This document shows positions 53,001 to 60,700 of a stretch of 64,000 nucleotides of DNA, one piece after another. How positions within the stretch are numbered: position 1 is the stretch's first letter; each line of letters opens with the position of its first letter. The stretch is from the NCBI RefSeq assembly GCF_014489635.1, contig NZ_CP060828.1, forward strand, positions 1,364,001 to 1,428,000, in the 5' to 3' direction. This DNA comes from Streptomyces roseirectus. GTDB lineage: Bacteria > Actinomycetota > Actinomycetes > Streptomycetales > Streptomycetaceae. The position numbers and the translations under genes are program-made. The notes below the pieces were generated by a model that was not told where the DNA came from, ran no database searches, and saw only the letters and a list, made by a program, of their open reading frames with translations.

Positions 53001-54616
53001 CCGCCGAACTCAGCGCGCTCCTCCAGGAGACGGCCGACACGGCGACCGCGCTGCTCACGGCGCGCGCCACCCCCTGGCACTCCACGGTCCGCGTCTCACC
53101 CGAGACCATGCCCTACCTGCTGGACCACTGCTTCTTCCCGCAACGCCCCAACTGGCCCGAGGTGTCGGACCGTTGGCCGGTGGTCCCGGCGACCACGATC
53201 GTGTGGCACATCATGGACGCGGCGAGCCGGGCCCGCCCCGGCCTCGTCCCCGTGGCCGTCCATGACGCCAGGTTCGAGGAGTGGCTGACCGTGACGCCCG
53301 CCGTGGACGTCCCGGTGACCGTCACCCCGCAGGGCCAGGACCGCCTCGCGGTCTCCTTCGGCCCCCGCGCCCGCGCGACGGTCGAACTGGCCGCCGCCCA
53401 CCCGCGCCCGCCGCTGTGGCGCACACCCCCCGCCGCCGAACGCGTCCCGGACCACACGGCGGCCCAACTCTACGAAGAACGCTGGATGTTCCACGGCCCG
53501 GCGTTCCAGGGCGTCACCGAGATCACGGCGATCGGCGACCACCACGTCCGGGGCATCCTCACCACCCCGACGGCACCCGGCGCCCTGCTGGACAACGTCG
53601 GCCAGCTCCTCGGCTACTGGATCATGGCGACCCGCACCGAGCGCACGGTCGTCTTCCCGGTCGGCATGCGGGAGATCCGCTTCCACGGCCCCCACCCCGC
53701 CCCCGGCACTCAAGTCGCCTGCCAGGTAAGGATCGTGTCGCTCACCGACACGATCCTGGAGGCGGACGTCCAACTGGCGGTCGGCGGCGAGGTGTGGGCC
53801 GAGATACGCGGCTGGCAGGACCGCCGCTTCGACAACGACCCGCGGACCCGCCCCGTCGAACGCTTCCCCGAGCGCAACACGCTCTCCGAACTGCGGCCCG
53901 GGGGCTGGGCGTTGGTCCACGAACGATGGCCCGACCTCGCCTCGCGCGACCTCATCATGCGCAACTCCCTCGGCGGAGTGGAGCGTTCACGGTACGCGGA
54001 CCACGCGCCGCGCGGGCGGCGGCAGTGGCTGCTGGGCCGGATCGCCGTGAAGGACGCGGTACGGCGGTGGTTGTGGGCGCACGGCGAGGGGCCGGTGTTC
54101 CCGGCGGAGCTGCGTGTCGAGAACGACTCGCTGGGGCGGCCGTTCGTCGTCGGTGTCCACGGTCGTCAACTCCCGCCGCTCGACGTGTCGTTGGCGCACT
54201 GCGCGGAGGCCGGGGTCGCGATCGTCCGACCGCACCGGCCCGGCCCGGGGCCCGGGATCGACATCGAGGAGGTCACCGAACGCGCCCCGGAGACGCAGGC
54301 CGTCGCCCTCGGTCCGGACGAACTGCGCCTGCTGCGCGGCCTCGACGGCCCGCTCGCCCTGTGGTTCACCCGGTTCTGGGCCGCGAAGGAAGCCGTCGCG
54401 AAGGCCGAGGGAACCGGACTCCGGGGCAGACCGAGGGAGTTCACCGTCCTCGACGCCACCCCGGACGGCACCCTCCTGACCGTCTCCGGCCGCCTGGAAC
54501 GCGCCTACCCGGTGCACTGCGCACCGGTCACCAACCCGCCGAGCCTGCCGGCGCGGGAGTACGTCGTCGCCTGGACGACGGGACACGCGAACGAAGAGGA
54601 GTACGACGCCACATGA
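50084..54616 (+). CDS. Iterative type I synthase: KS - AT - DH - phosphopantetheinyl transferase
   Basis: 1510 aa from GTG. The KS has C237 (DAACASS), H375 (EAHGTATP) and H413 (IGHAMPAAG), so it is catalytically complete. The AT has FLFPGLEGDF and S684 in GHSVGEW. A double-hotdog dehydratase follows with H1015 (YLLDHCFFPQ) and D1170 (LLDNVGQLLG). The last about 230 residues are a Sfp-type PPTase (GIDIEEV with D1393, then WAAKEAVAK) that could self-activate the ACPs. There is no ACP or KR, so it must work with the first subunit and the free ACP. An alternative GTG start lies at 50132. ATGA overlap with the next gene. Confidence 0.92.
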   Translation: MGLRTLEDPQGPRALGVPPRPAEVTGRQVPVAIVGMSVLFPGAPDLDTYWRNLRDGVDAIGDVPAGRWDADYYRPGSAAEPAAADRVYCRRGGFVDGLAEVEVTRFGIMPASVSGTEPDQLIALHVAAAALDDAGGAGRLPDRQRAGVVLGRGGYLTPGLVRLDQRVRTAGQLVRTLGELLPELSAGQLDRVREAFTERLGPDSPEAAIGLVPNLAASRVASRLDLRGPAYTVDAACASSLVAVDQAVGELASGRCDLMLAGGVHHCHDITLWSVFSQLRALSPTERIRPFHRDADGILIGEGTGVVVLKRLADAERDGDRIYAVIRGTGISSDGRASGLVNPDPGGQARAVRQAWRAASLNPALPGSLGLLEAHGTATPAGDGAELATLASVFGGPSDDGAVIGSVKSMIGHAMPAAGVAGLVKAALAVHHGVLLPTLHCDDPHPALGRTRFRPLEKAEPWEAEVRRAAVNAFGFGGINGHVVLEQGPMGVSSTLRQGRGIGSSGASESGRPTPRVTAHAGPVKVVEPERILLLAAPTPAALTALLDADDTTLLTAGLDPTHPHPTAGPARLAVVDPTAKRLALARRTAAKGRPWNGRNDVWLRPTPLLDKGKLAFLFPGLEGDFAPRVDDVADHFGLPALRPPGRQVGDVGQYGFDVVSVGRLLDAALRRSGIVPDAVAGHSVGEWTAMVASGVYDGAEVDAFMAEFDPASLTVPGLAFGAIGTSADHVMAALETSGRGEIVLSHDNSPSQSMVCGPDTAVEEFVRAFRSRGVICQVLPFRSGFHTPMLRPHLGPIEEGANRFRLHPPTVPLWSGTTAAPFPDDPAEIRELFVRHLLEPVRFRQLAQALYDAGHRVFVQVGPGHLGSLVGDTLGAQDHLTVAANSPHRDGLPQLRRVAAALWAAGAKVAPALPSARRPADDTPDRMRPRLAPVRLDLSGALVSLPPEARPVLRPVASSSPLDALAARLPVAAELSALLQETADTATALLTARATPWHSTVRVSPETMPYLLDHCFFPQRPNWPEVSDRWPVVPATTIVWHIMDAASRARPGLVPVAVHDARFEEWLTVTPAVDVPVTVTPQGQDRLAVSFGPRARATVELAAAHPRPPLWRTPPAAERVPDHTAAQLYEERWMFHGPAFQGVTEITAIGDHHVRGILTTPTAPGALLDNVGQLLGYWIMATRTERTVVFPVGMREIRFHGPHPAPGTQVACQVRIVSLTDTILEADVQLAVGGEVWAEIRGWQDRRFDNDPRTRPVERFPERNTLSELRPGGWALVHERWPDLASRDLIMRNSLGGVERSRYADHAPRGRRQWLLGRIAVKDAVRRWLWAHGEGPVFPAELRVENDSLGRPFVVGVHGRQLPPLDVSLAHCAEAGVAIVRPHRPGPGPGIDIEEVTERAPETQAVALGPDELRLLRGLDGPLALWFTRFWAAKEAVAKAEGTGLRGRPREFTVLDATPDGTLLTVSGRLERAYPVHCAPVTNPPSLPAREYVVAWTTGHANEEEYDAT
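50108..50131 (+). other. Hairpin at the 5' end of the second synthase gene
   Basis: CCCCAGGG (50108-50115) and CCCTGGGG (50124-50131) pair perfectly. GGAGGA (50101-50106) lies just before and an in-frame GTG (50132) just after. If the hairpin folds it would bring the ribosome site next to that GTG. Confidence 0.35.
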
Positions 54617-54906
54617 ACGAGGAAACCGTCCTCGCCGACGTTTCCGCCATGCTCGTCCGCCTCCTTGAGGACGAGTACGGCGTCGACGACGCCGAGATAG
54701 GCATGGAGACGTCCTTCAACCGCGACCTGGAGCTGGAGAGCATCGACCTCGTGACGCTGGCCGGGATGCTCCAGGAACGGTACGGCGAGCGCGTCAACTT
54801 CGCCGAGTTCCTTGCCGGGATGGAGTTCGAGGAGATCATCGAGCTGACCGTCGGGCGGCTCGTCGAGTACGTCGTGACCGGGCTGAAGGCGGCGGAGGCG
54901 AGCTGA
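54613..54906 (+). CDS. Discrete acyl carrier protein
   Basis: 97 aa. The ATG overlaps the synthase stop (ATGA), so translation is coupled. LVRLLEDEYGVDDAEIGMET and FNRDLELESIDLVTLAGMLQ carry the phosphopantetheine serine in ELESIDL. The acidic four-helix plan is complete. It probably shuttles the growing chain between the two synthase subunits or to the downstream hydrolase and glycosyltransferase, and is likely activated by the PPTase domain. Confidence 0.92.
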   Translation: MNEETVLADVSAMLVRLLEDEYGVDDAEIGMETSFNRDLELESIDLVTLAGMLQERYGERVNFAEFLAGMEFEEIIELTVGRLVEYVVTGLKAAEAS

Positions 54907-54909
54907 GCC

Positions 54910-55719
54910 ATGTCGATGGTCGACACCGGCGCGCTCCGGTTGCACGTCCAGCGCATCGGGCCGCGCGGCAGCAGGACCTCCCGGGCCACCGTCGTCCTGG
55001 TGCACGGGCTGCTCACCGACAGCCTGGCCAGCTACTACTTCACGGTGGCGCCCGCGTTCGCCGCGGCCGGGTTCGACGTGATCATGTACGACCTGCGCGG
55101 TCATGGCCGCAGCGACCGGCCGCCCGTCGGCTACACCCTGGACCACAACATCACTGACCTGGAAGCCCTGTTGGACCATCTGCGGGTGACCGGACCGGTC
55201 CACCTGGTCGGCAACTCCTACGGCGGGACGGTCGCCTTCGGGTACGCCGTCCGTCATCCGGAGCGGACCGCGAGCCTCACCCTCATCGAGTCCGAACCGG
55301 CCACGCCCGCCTGGGCGTTGAAGCTCGGCCGCATCCTCGACCGGGTCGTCCACGAACTCGCTCACAACGAGGCCGACACCATCACCTGGATCGCCGCCCA
55401 CCGCGGCCACAACATGGCCCGCCTCGCGAAGGGCGCCGCCCGCCTCGCGCGCGAGACGTCCCTGGGCCAGGACATCCCGGCCAGCCGGGTTCTGACGGAC
55501 GTTCAGATCGCGTCCGTCTCCTGCCCGGTCCTCGCCCTCTACGGCGGCGACTCCGACGTGGCCGAACTCGCGCCCCGCCTCGCGGAGTTGCTGCCCGACT
55601 GCCGGACCGTGATCCTCCCCGGACACGAGCACTCCATCCTCGTCGAAGCCCCCGCGACCATCGGCGCCCACGTCCAGTCCCTCGTCACCGAGACCTGCGC
55701 GGCGGTGACGGCCCGGTGA
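54910..55719 (+). CDS. Alpha/beta hydrolase (thioesterase-like) of the synthase operon
   Basis: 269 aa, starting 3 bp after the ACP stop. VVLVHGLLTDSLASYYF is the oxyanion region, YDLRGHGRSDRP the second family motif, GNSYGG the nucleophile elbow, YGGDSDVAELAPRL the Asp region and PGHEHS the catalytic His. The triad is complete. By position it is the best candidate for releasing the finished chain from the ACP, although epoxide hydrolase or transacylase activity is possible. GTGA overlap with the next gene. Confidence 0.88.
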   Translation: MSMVDTGALRLHVQRIGPRGSRTSRATVVLVHGLLTDSLASYYFTVAPAFAAAGFDVIMYDLRGHGRSDRPPVGYTLDHNITDLEALLDHLRVTGPVHLVGNSYGGTVAFGYAVRHPERTASLTLIESEPATPAWALKLGRILDRVVHELAHNEADTITWIAAHRGHNMARLAKGAARLARETSLGQDIPASRVLTDVQIASVSCPVLALYGGDSDVAELAPRLAELLPDCRTVILPGHEHSILVEAPATIGAHVQSLVTETCAAVTAR

Positions 55720-57032
55720 GCGGCTTCCTGTTCGTCGTCCCCCCGCTGACCGGCCACATCAACCCGACGGTGGGCGTGGCGGCACGACTCGCGGCGCGGG
55801 GGCACCGGGTGGCATGGGTGTGCGCGGACCGGGGGTTGGTGCGGGAGCTGGCGGGGGTGGACACGGTGGTGTTCGGGGGCGGGGAGGGGGGTGGTACATC
55901 ACACACCACTGGTGAGGCCCGTGATGCATCACGCACTACCGGCGGCGCAAGCGGTGCATCACACATCGCCACCGACGACGGCAATGCATCACACACCACA
56001 CCCACCCTCAGTGGCACATCACACACCACGCATCACACACCACCCACCCCTCACCGCCCGCCCGACCTCCGAGGCCCCGAAGCCCTCAAGTTCCTGTGGG
56101 AACGTTTCCTCATCCCGCTGGCCGAGGCCATGGCCCCCGCCGTACGCGAGGCCGTCGAGGTGTTCCACCCCGATGTGGTGGTCGCCGACCAGCAGGCTTT
56201 CGCCGGGGCGCTGGTCGCGGAGGCGGCCGGGGTGCCCTGGGCGACGTCGGCGACCACCTCCGCCGAGTTCACCGACCCTCTCGCGGGCCTGCCGAAGGTG
56301 CGGGAGTGGATCGAGGCACGCCTGACCGACCTGCGCCGGACCGTCGGTGCCCCGTCCGGTACGGCGGACCCGCGTTTCTCTCCGCACCTGGTCCTCGGCT
56401 TCAGCGTCCCCGAGCTGGCCGGGGAGAGCGGCGCGGTGACCTGGGTCGGGCCGTCGATCACCGGGCGGCCGGCCGGTGACGGGTTCCCCTGGGACTGGCT
56501 CGACCCCGGCCGCGCGACCGTCCTCGTCAGCCTGGGCACCGCCAACGCCGACGTGGGCGAACGTTTTCTCACCGCTTGCCAGGACGCGGTGCGGGAGAGG
56601 GCCGGCCGGCTCCAGGCCGTGCTGGTCGACCCCGGCGGGACACTCGGTGCCGGGAGCGACGAGGACGTGCTCGTCGTCCCGTCGGTACCGCAGCTCGCGC
56701 TCCTGTCCAAGGGGCTCGACGCGGTGGTGTGTCATGCAGGACACAACACCGTGTGCGAAGCGCTCTGGCACGGCGTCCCGCTGGTCGTCGCGCCGATCCG
56801 GGACGACCAGCCGGTGGTCGCGGGCCAGGTCGTGGCCGCCGGCGCCGGAGTGCGGGTGCGGTTCGGAAGGGCCGGCGCGCAGAAGCTGGGCGCGGCTCTG
56901 GACGCCGTGCTCGACGACCCGGCGTACCGGGAGGAGGCCGCGCGGATCGGCGCGGCGTTCCGGGCGGCCGGGGGCGCGGACGCAGCCGCAACACACCTCG
57001 AACAGCTCGCTGAGGAGAGTCGCCATGGGTGA
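55716..57032 (+). CDS. UGT/MGT-type glycosyltransferase with an internal repeat insertion
   Basis: 438 aa. FVVPPLTGHINPTVGVAARL with an H at the acceptor base position opens a GT1 (GT-B) fold. The donor motif is PSVPQLALLSKGLDAVVCHA followed by GHNTVCEALWHGVPLVVAP and DDQPVVAGQV, as in macrolide and sterol glycosyltransferases. Residues 61-110 are five 10-aa units (TSHTTGEARD, ASRTTGGASG and so on), a Ser/Thr/His-rich insertion absent from relatives. It probably adds a hexose to the synthase product. The gene overlaps the methyltransferase start by 8 nt. Confidence 0.9.
   Translation: MSGFLFVVPPLTGHINPTVGVAARLAARGHRVAWVCADRGLVRELAGVDTVVFGGGEGGGTSHTTGEARDASRTTGGASGASHIATDDGNASHTTPTLSGTSHTTHHTPPTPHRPPDLRGPEALKFLWERFLIPLAEAMAPAVREAVEVFHPDVVVADQQAFAGALVAEAAGVPWATSATTSAEFTDPLAGLPKVREWIEARLTDLRRTVGAPSGTADPRFSPHLVLGFSVPELAGESGAVTWVGPSITGRPAGDGFPWDWLDPGRATVLVSLGTANADVGERFLTACQDAVRERAGRLQAVLVDPGGTLGAGSDEDVLVVPSVPQLALLSKGLDAVVCHAGHNTVCEALWHGVPLVVAPIRDDQPVVAGQVVAAGAGVRVRFGRAGAQKLGAALDAVLDDPAYREEAARIGAAFRAAGGADAAATHLEQLAEESRHG
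55896..56045. repeat. In-frame minisatellite, five 30-bp units
   Basis: Five exact 30-bp units share a GCATCACACACCAC-like core at their start and lie inside the glycosyltransferase gene. They are more diverged than the arrays at 11.6 and 34.6 kb. The frame is kept. Confidence 0.8.
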
Positions 57033-58095
57033 GTCGAGAGCCGACCGGGAACGGCAGATCGCCGCGCTACGGCCGCAGTACCAAAGGGACTTGGCGGAAG
57101 GAGTCGAGCGGTTCTTCGAACCACGCCGTGACGACTGCCCTTGGTGCGGTGGGGAGTTGCTGACCACCCGGTTGCGGACCACCGACCTCTTGCAGCACAA
57201 GCCGGGCCGGTTCGTGCTGGACCGGTGCGAGACGTGCGGTCACATCTTCCAGAACCCCCGACTCAACGACGTGGGGCTGGAGTTCTACTACCGGGACTTC
57301 TACGACGGGCTCGGCGAGAAGCAACTCGGCGAACTCTTCGACGGGCGCGGCGAGTCCTACCGGAAGCGGGCACGGTCGATCATCGCGCACGACCCGGCGC
57401 CCAAACGGTGGCTGGACGTCGGCACCGGGCAGGGGCACTTCTGCGCGGGAGCGCGTGATGTACTGCCGGACACCTCCTTCGACGGGCTCGACTTCACCGA
57501 AGGCGTGGAGATCGCCGCCCGCGAGAAGCGCGTGGAACGCGCCTACCGGGGCATGTTCCCCGAACTCGCGCCCGAACTCGCGGGCCAGTACGACGTGGTG
57601 AGCATGTTCCACTACCTGGAACACAGCACCGACCCCGACCGTGAACTGCGGGCCGCCCGGCAGGTGGTGCGCGAGGGCGGACACCTGTTCATCGACGTGC
57701 CCGACCCGGAGAGCCGGTTCGGCCGGCTGCTCGGGCGCTGGTGGCTGCCCTGGCTCCAGCCGCAGCACCTGCACTTCATACCGGTCGCCAACCTGCGCGC
57801 ACGGCTCGAAGAACTCGGGTTCACGGTCGTCGCCGAGGAGCACGCCGAGCCGCACGACGCGGTCGACCTGCTGGCCGCCTTCTGGCTGATGCTGTGTCAT
57901 GTACCACCGGCCGAGGACGCGCCGTGGCTGGCCCGACCGCCGGGCGCGGTGCGCCGGGCGATCCGGACGACGGTACTGCTGGCCGGAGTCCCGGCACTGA
58001 TCGCGGGGACACTGATCGACCGGTTCGCCATACGCCCGTTGGCACGTCGCTCAGGAATGGCCAACGCGTACCGCCTCATCGCCCGCCGGAACTGA
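57025..58095 (+). CDS. Class I SAM methyltransferase with an N-terminal zinc ribbon
   Basis: 356 aa from ATG after AGGAGAG. CPWCGGE and CETCGHIFQNPRL give four cysteines for zinc, a pairing seen in methyltransf_23-type C- or O-methyltransferases. RWLDVGTGQGHFC is the SAM-binding loop, FHYLEHSTDPDRELRAARQV the following segment and GGHLFIDVPDPESRFGRL strand 5. A C-terminal hydrophobic helix (TTVLLAGVPALIAGTLIDRF) suggests membrane contact, fitting a lipid substrate. It is the last gene of the operon. Confidence 0.88.
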   Translation: MGESRADRERQIAALRPQYQRDLAEGVERFFEPRRDDCPWCGGELLTTRLRTTDLLQHKPGRFVLDRCETCGHIFQNPRLNDVGLEFYYRDFYDGLGEKQLGELFDGRGESYRKRARSIIAHDPAPKRWLDVGTGQGHFCAGARDVLPDTSFDGLDFTEGVEIAAREKRVERAYRGMFPELAPELAGQYDVVSMFHYLEHSTDPDRELRAARQVVREGGHLFIDVPDPESRFGRLLGRWWLPWLQPQHLHFIPVANLRARLEELGFTVVAEEHAEPHDAVDLLAAFWLMLCHVPPAEDAPWLARPPGAVRRAIRTTVLLAGVPALIAGTLIDRFAIRPLARRSGMANAYRLIARRN

Positions 58096-58110
58096 CCCGA
58101 CGAGCAGGCC

Positions 58111-58166
58111 CTGGGGGCAGCTAGCTCTGGGGGCAACTGGCCGGGGGGCAGCCAGCCCAGGGGGCG
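58111..58166. repeat. Four tandem 14-16-bp units after the synthase operon
   Basis: Units resemble CTGGGGGCAGCTAG and CTGGGGGCAACTGG. CCCTGGG near the beginning and CCCAGGG near the end are inverted, so a terminator function for the operon is possible. Confidence 0.45.
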
Positions 58167-58287
58167 TCGGGCCCGGCGAGGCAGCCGGTTCCGGCGCCCC
58201 GGCCCGACCCCGAACCCCCGTTCAGGTGAGGCGTGATGTGTCATATACCACCCCTCCCCACTACACCCCCCGCTCCCCCGCCCCTCC

Positions 58288-59295
58288 CTACGCCCCCACC
58301 CCCGCCGTACTCCCCCTCCGCTCCAACACCGGCACAGCCAACCGCACCCGCCCCGCCCCACCCTCCCCCGCCAGCCTCGACAGCAGGAACCGGGCCGCCT
58401 CCCGCCCCACCTCACGCCCCGCCGGATCCACCGTCGTGAGCCACAGATGCCGCAGCCGCGAGATGCTCGTGTTGTCGTACCCCACCACCGACAGCTCCCC
58501 CGGCACCCGCACCCCCATCTCCTCGGCCGCCGACAACGCGCCCACGCACGCGATGTCGTTGACGGCGAACACGGCGGTGGGCCGCGGACCCCGGCTCAGC
58601 AGCCGCACGGCCGCCCGGTATCCGCCCTCCTCGGTCATGTCGCTGGCCTCCACCAGCCCGTCCCCCGCCGGATCCACCCCGTGCGCGCGCATGGCCGCCT
58701 CGTACCCGCCCCGCCGCAGCTCGCCGACGGCCCCGTACCCGGCGATGTGGGCGATGCGCCGGTGCCCGAGCCCGATCAGGTGCTCGGTGGCGAGCCGGCC
58801 CCCGAGTTCGTCGTCGGCGGCGACGACGTCCACCCCGTCCGGCACCGGCTCGCGCGCGCCCGCCACGACGACCGGCATACGGGCCGCCACGGCGTCGAGG
58901 GAGGCGCCCTCGGGAAAGGTGCCGACGACGACCAGCCCGTCCGTCTGGAGGGCGAGGAAGGGGTCCGCGAGGTCCTGCCCGGCGCGCCGGTTGAGCCGGG
59001 CGTCGGCGAGGAGCATGCGCAGCCCGCTCGCGTGGAGCAGCGGGTTGAGGCCGTCCAGGAGGTCGACGTACCAGGGGTTGCGCAGGTCGTTGAGGAGGAC
59101 GCCGACGGTCCGGGTGCGCTGTTCGCTGAGGCTGCGCGCGGCGGCGTTGGGCCGGTAGCCGAGTTCGTCCATCGCCCGCAGCACCGCCTCCCGCTTCTCG
59201 GGGCGGACCTGGGCCGCGCCGCGCAGCACGAGGGAGACCAGCGACTTGGACACCCCGGCCCGGTCGGCGACGTCACGGATGGTGGGCGGTCTCAT
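58288..59295 (-). CDS. LacI family transcriptional regulator
   Basis: 335 aa from the ATG at 59295 (MRPPTIRDVADRAGVSKSLV). The HTH and hinge (ARSLSEQRTRTVGVLLNDLR) are typical, as is the periplasmic-binding-type effector domain with GLVVVGTFPEG, RRIAHIAGYGAVGE, FAVNDIACVGAL and VVGYDNTSISRL. Two TGGACC-type dyads lie just upstream, one next to its own start. It is divergent from the Gfo/Idh gene, which it probably represses. Confidence 0.92.
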   Translation of the reverse strand: MRPPTIRDVADRAGVSKSLVSLVLRGAAQVRPEKREAVLRAMDELGYRPNAAARSLSEQRTRTVGVLLNDLRNPWYVDLLDGLNPLLHASGLRMLLADARLNRRAGQDLADPFLALQTDGLVVVGTFPEGASLDAVAARMPVVVAGAREPVPDGVDVVAADDELGGRLATEHLIGLGHRRIAHIAGYGAVGELRRGGYEAAMRAHGVDPAGDGLVEASDMTEEGGYRAAVRLLSRGPRPTAVFAVNDIACVGALSAAEEMGVRVPGELSVVGYDNTSISRLRHLWLTTVDPAGREVGREAARFLLSRLAGEGGAGRVRLAVPVLERRGSTAGVGA

Positions 59296-59299
59296 GCCG

Positions 59300-59415
59300 T
59301 GGACCGTTCCATCCGGCTGCCTGCTTGTCAAAGGAGCGTCCCGCCCCGGGCCGGCCTCTTGACAGTCCCGCGCTCCCGCCCCCAGGGTGACCGGGACAAG
59401 GTGTGGACCGGTCCA
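59300..59415. promoter_or_regulatory. Pair of LacI-type operators
   Basis: TGGACCGGTCCA (59404-59415) is a perfect 12-bp palindrome before the Gfo/Idh gene. TGGACCGTTCCA (59300-59311), one mismatch away, lies at the LacI start. Centres are 104 bp apart, about ten DNA turns, favourable for looping. Confidence 0.7.
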
Positions 59416-59431
59416 AAGAGGGGCTGCTGCC

Positions 59432-60601
59432 GTGAACGAACTGGGTGTCGCCGTCGTCGGTTTCGGCTGGATGGGGCGCGTGCACACGCAGGCGTACGCG
59501 CGCGTGCCGCATCACTTCCCCGGGCTGTCCGTCCGGCCGCGGCTGGTCGCGGTCGCGGAGGAGGTGCCGGGGCGCGCGGAGGAGGCCGCCGCGCGGTACG
59601 GGTTCGAGTCGGCCGTCCGGGACTGGCGGGAGATCGTGGCCGACGCGCGCGTGGGCGCCGTCAGCATCACCGCGCCGAACTTCCTGCACCGGGAGATCGG
59701 TGTGGCGATGGCGGAGGCCGGCAAGCACATCTGGATCGAGAAGCCGGTGGGGCTGACGTCCGAGGACGCGCGCGCGGTCGCCGGCGCCGTCGCGAAGGCG
59801 GGCGTCCAGGGGGCCGTCGGGTTCAACTACCGCAACGCCCCGGCCGTCGAGAAGGCGCGGCACCTGATCGCCTCCGGGGGGATCGGGAACGTCACCCACG
59901 CGCGTGTGCGCCTGTTCAGCGACTACGCGGCCCATCCGGACGGCGCCCTCACCTGGCGGTACGAGCGCGAGCGCGGCGGCAGCGGGGTCCTGGGCGATCT
60001 CGCCTCGCACGGCGCCGACCTGGCCCGCTTCCTGCTGGGCGACATCGCCTCGCTGACCGCCGACACGGCCGTCTTCGTCCCCGAGCGGGCCCGGCCGAGC
60101 GGTGCCACGGCGGGCCACACGCTGGCCTCAGGGGGCGTTCTGGGGCCCGTGGAGAACGAGGACTACGTCAGCTGCCTCCTGCGCTTCGTGTCGGGCGCAC
60201 GCGGCGTTCTGGAGGCATGCCGGGTCTCGGTCGGCGAGCAGAACAACTACGGCTTCGAGGTGCACGGCACCAAGGGGGCCGTCCTGTGGGACTTCCGCCG
60301 CATGAACGAGCTGCGCGTGAGCGCCGGTACGTCGTACCAGGACCAGCCCGTCAGCACGGTGTACGTCGGCCCCGGGGACGGCGAGTTCGCGGCGTTCCAG
60401 CCGGGCGCGGCCAACGCCATGGGGTACGACGACCTGAAGGTGATCGAGGCGTACCGTTTCCTCCGCTCCGTCGAGGAGGGCACGCCACACGGGACGACCC
60501 TGACGGACGCGGTGCGCAGCGCGACCGTCCTGGACGCGATGGCGAGGTCGGCGAAGAGCCGGGGCTGGGTGGACGTGGAGCCGGACGACCGCCCGATCTG
60601 A
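59432..60601 (+). CDS. Gfo/Idh/MocA family oxidoreductase
   Basis: 389 aa from GTG after AGAGGGG. VAVVGFGWMGRVHTQAY is the NAD(P)-binding glycine motif, AVSITAPNFLHREIGVAMAE the second strand set, and HIWIEKPVGLT the EKP motif of the family. The C-terminal half (YRNAPAVEKARHLIASGGIG, GVLGDLASHGADLARFLLGD) forms the substrate sheet with the conserved H. It oxidises a sugar or inositol derivative. It faces the LacI gene and is the likely start of the carbohydrate operon. Confidence 0.92.
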   Translation: MNELGVAVVGFGWMGRVHTQAYARVPHHFPGLSVRPRLVAVAEEVPGRAEEAAARYGFESAVRDWREIVADARVGAVSITAPNFLHREIGVAMAEAGKHIWIEKPVGLTSEDARAVAGAVAKAGVQGAVGFNYRNAPAVEKARHLIASGGIGNVTHARVRLFSDYAAHPDGALTWRYERERGGSGVLGDLASHGADLARFLLGDIASLTADTAVFVPERARPSGATAGHTLASGGVLGPVENEDYVSCLLRFVSGARGVLEACRVSVGEQNNYGFEVHGTKGAVLWDFRRMNELRVSAGTSYQDQPVSTVYVGPGDGEFAAFQPGAANAMGYDDLKVIEAYRFLRSVEEGTPHGTTLTDAVRSATVLDAMARSAKSRGWVDVEPDDRPI

Positions 60602-60700
60602 TAATCGGGCGATAGCCAATCAACTCCCCCTCCAGAACAGCTCCCTCCAGAACAGCTCCATCAGAACGCCCCCCTCCGAGGCACCTCCTCCAGACCCCCC

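Noticed and set aside
43408..54616. Classical PUFA synthase (PfaABCD)
   Set aside because: Tandem ACPs are lacking (one internal only), and the domain split and tailoring genes differ.
43408..54616. Enediyne polyketide synthase
   Set aside because: The domain set is similar, but it is split over two proteins with an extra KS-AT pair and N-terminal flavin domains. No typical enediyne partner genes are seen.
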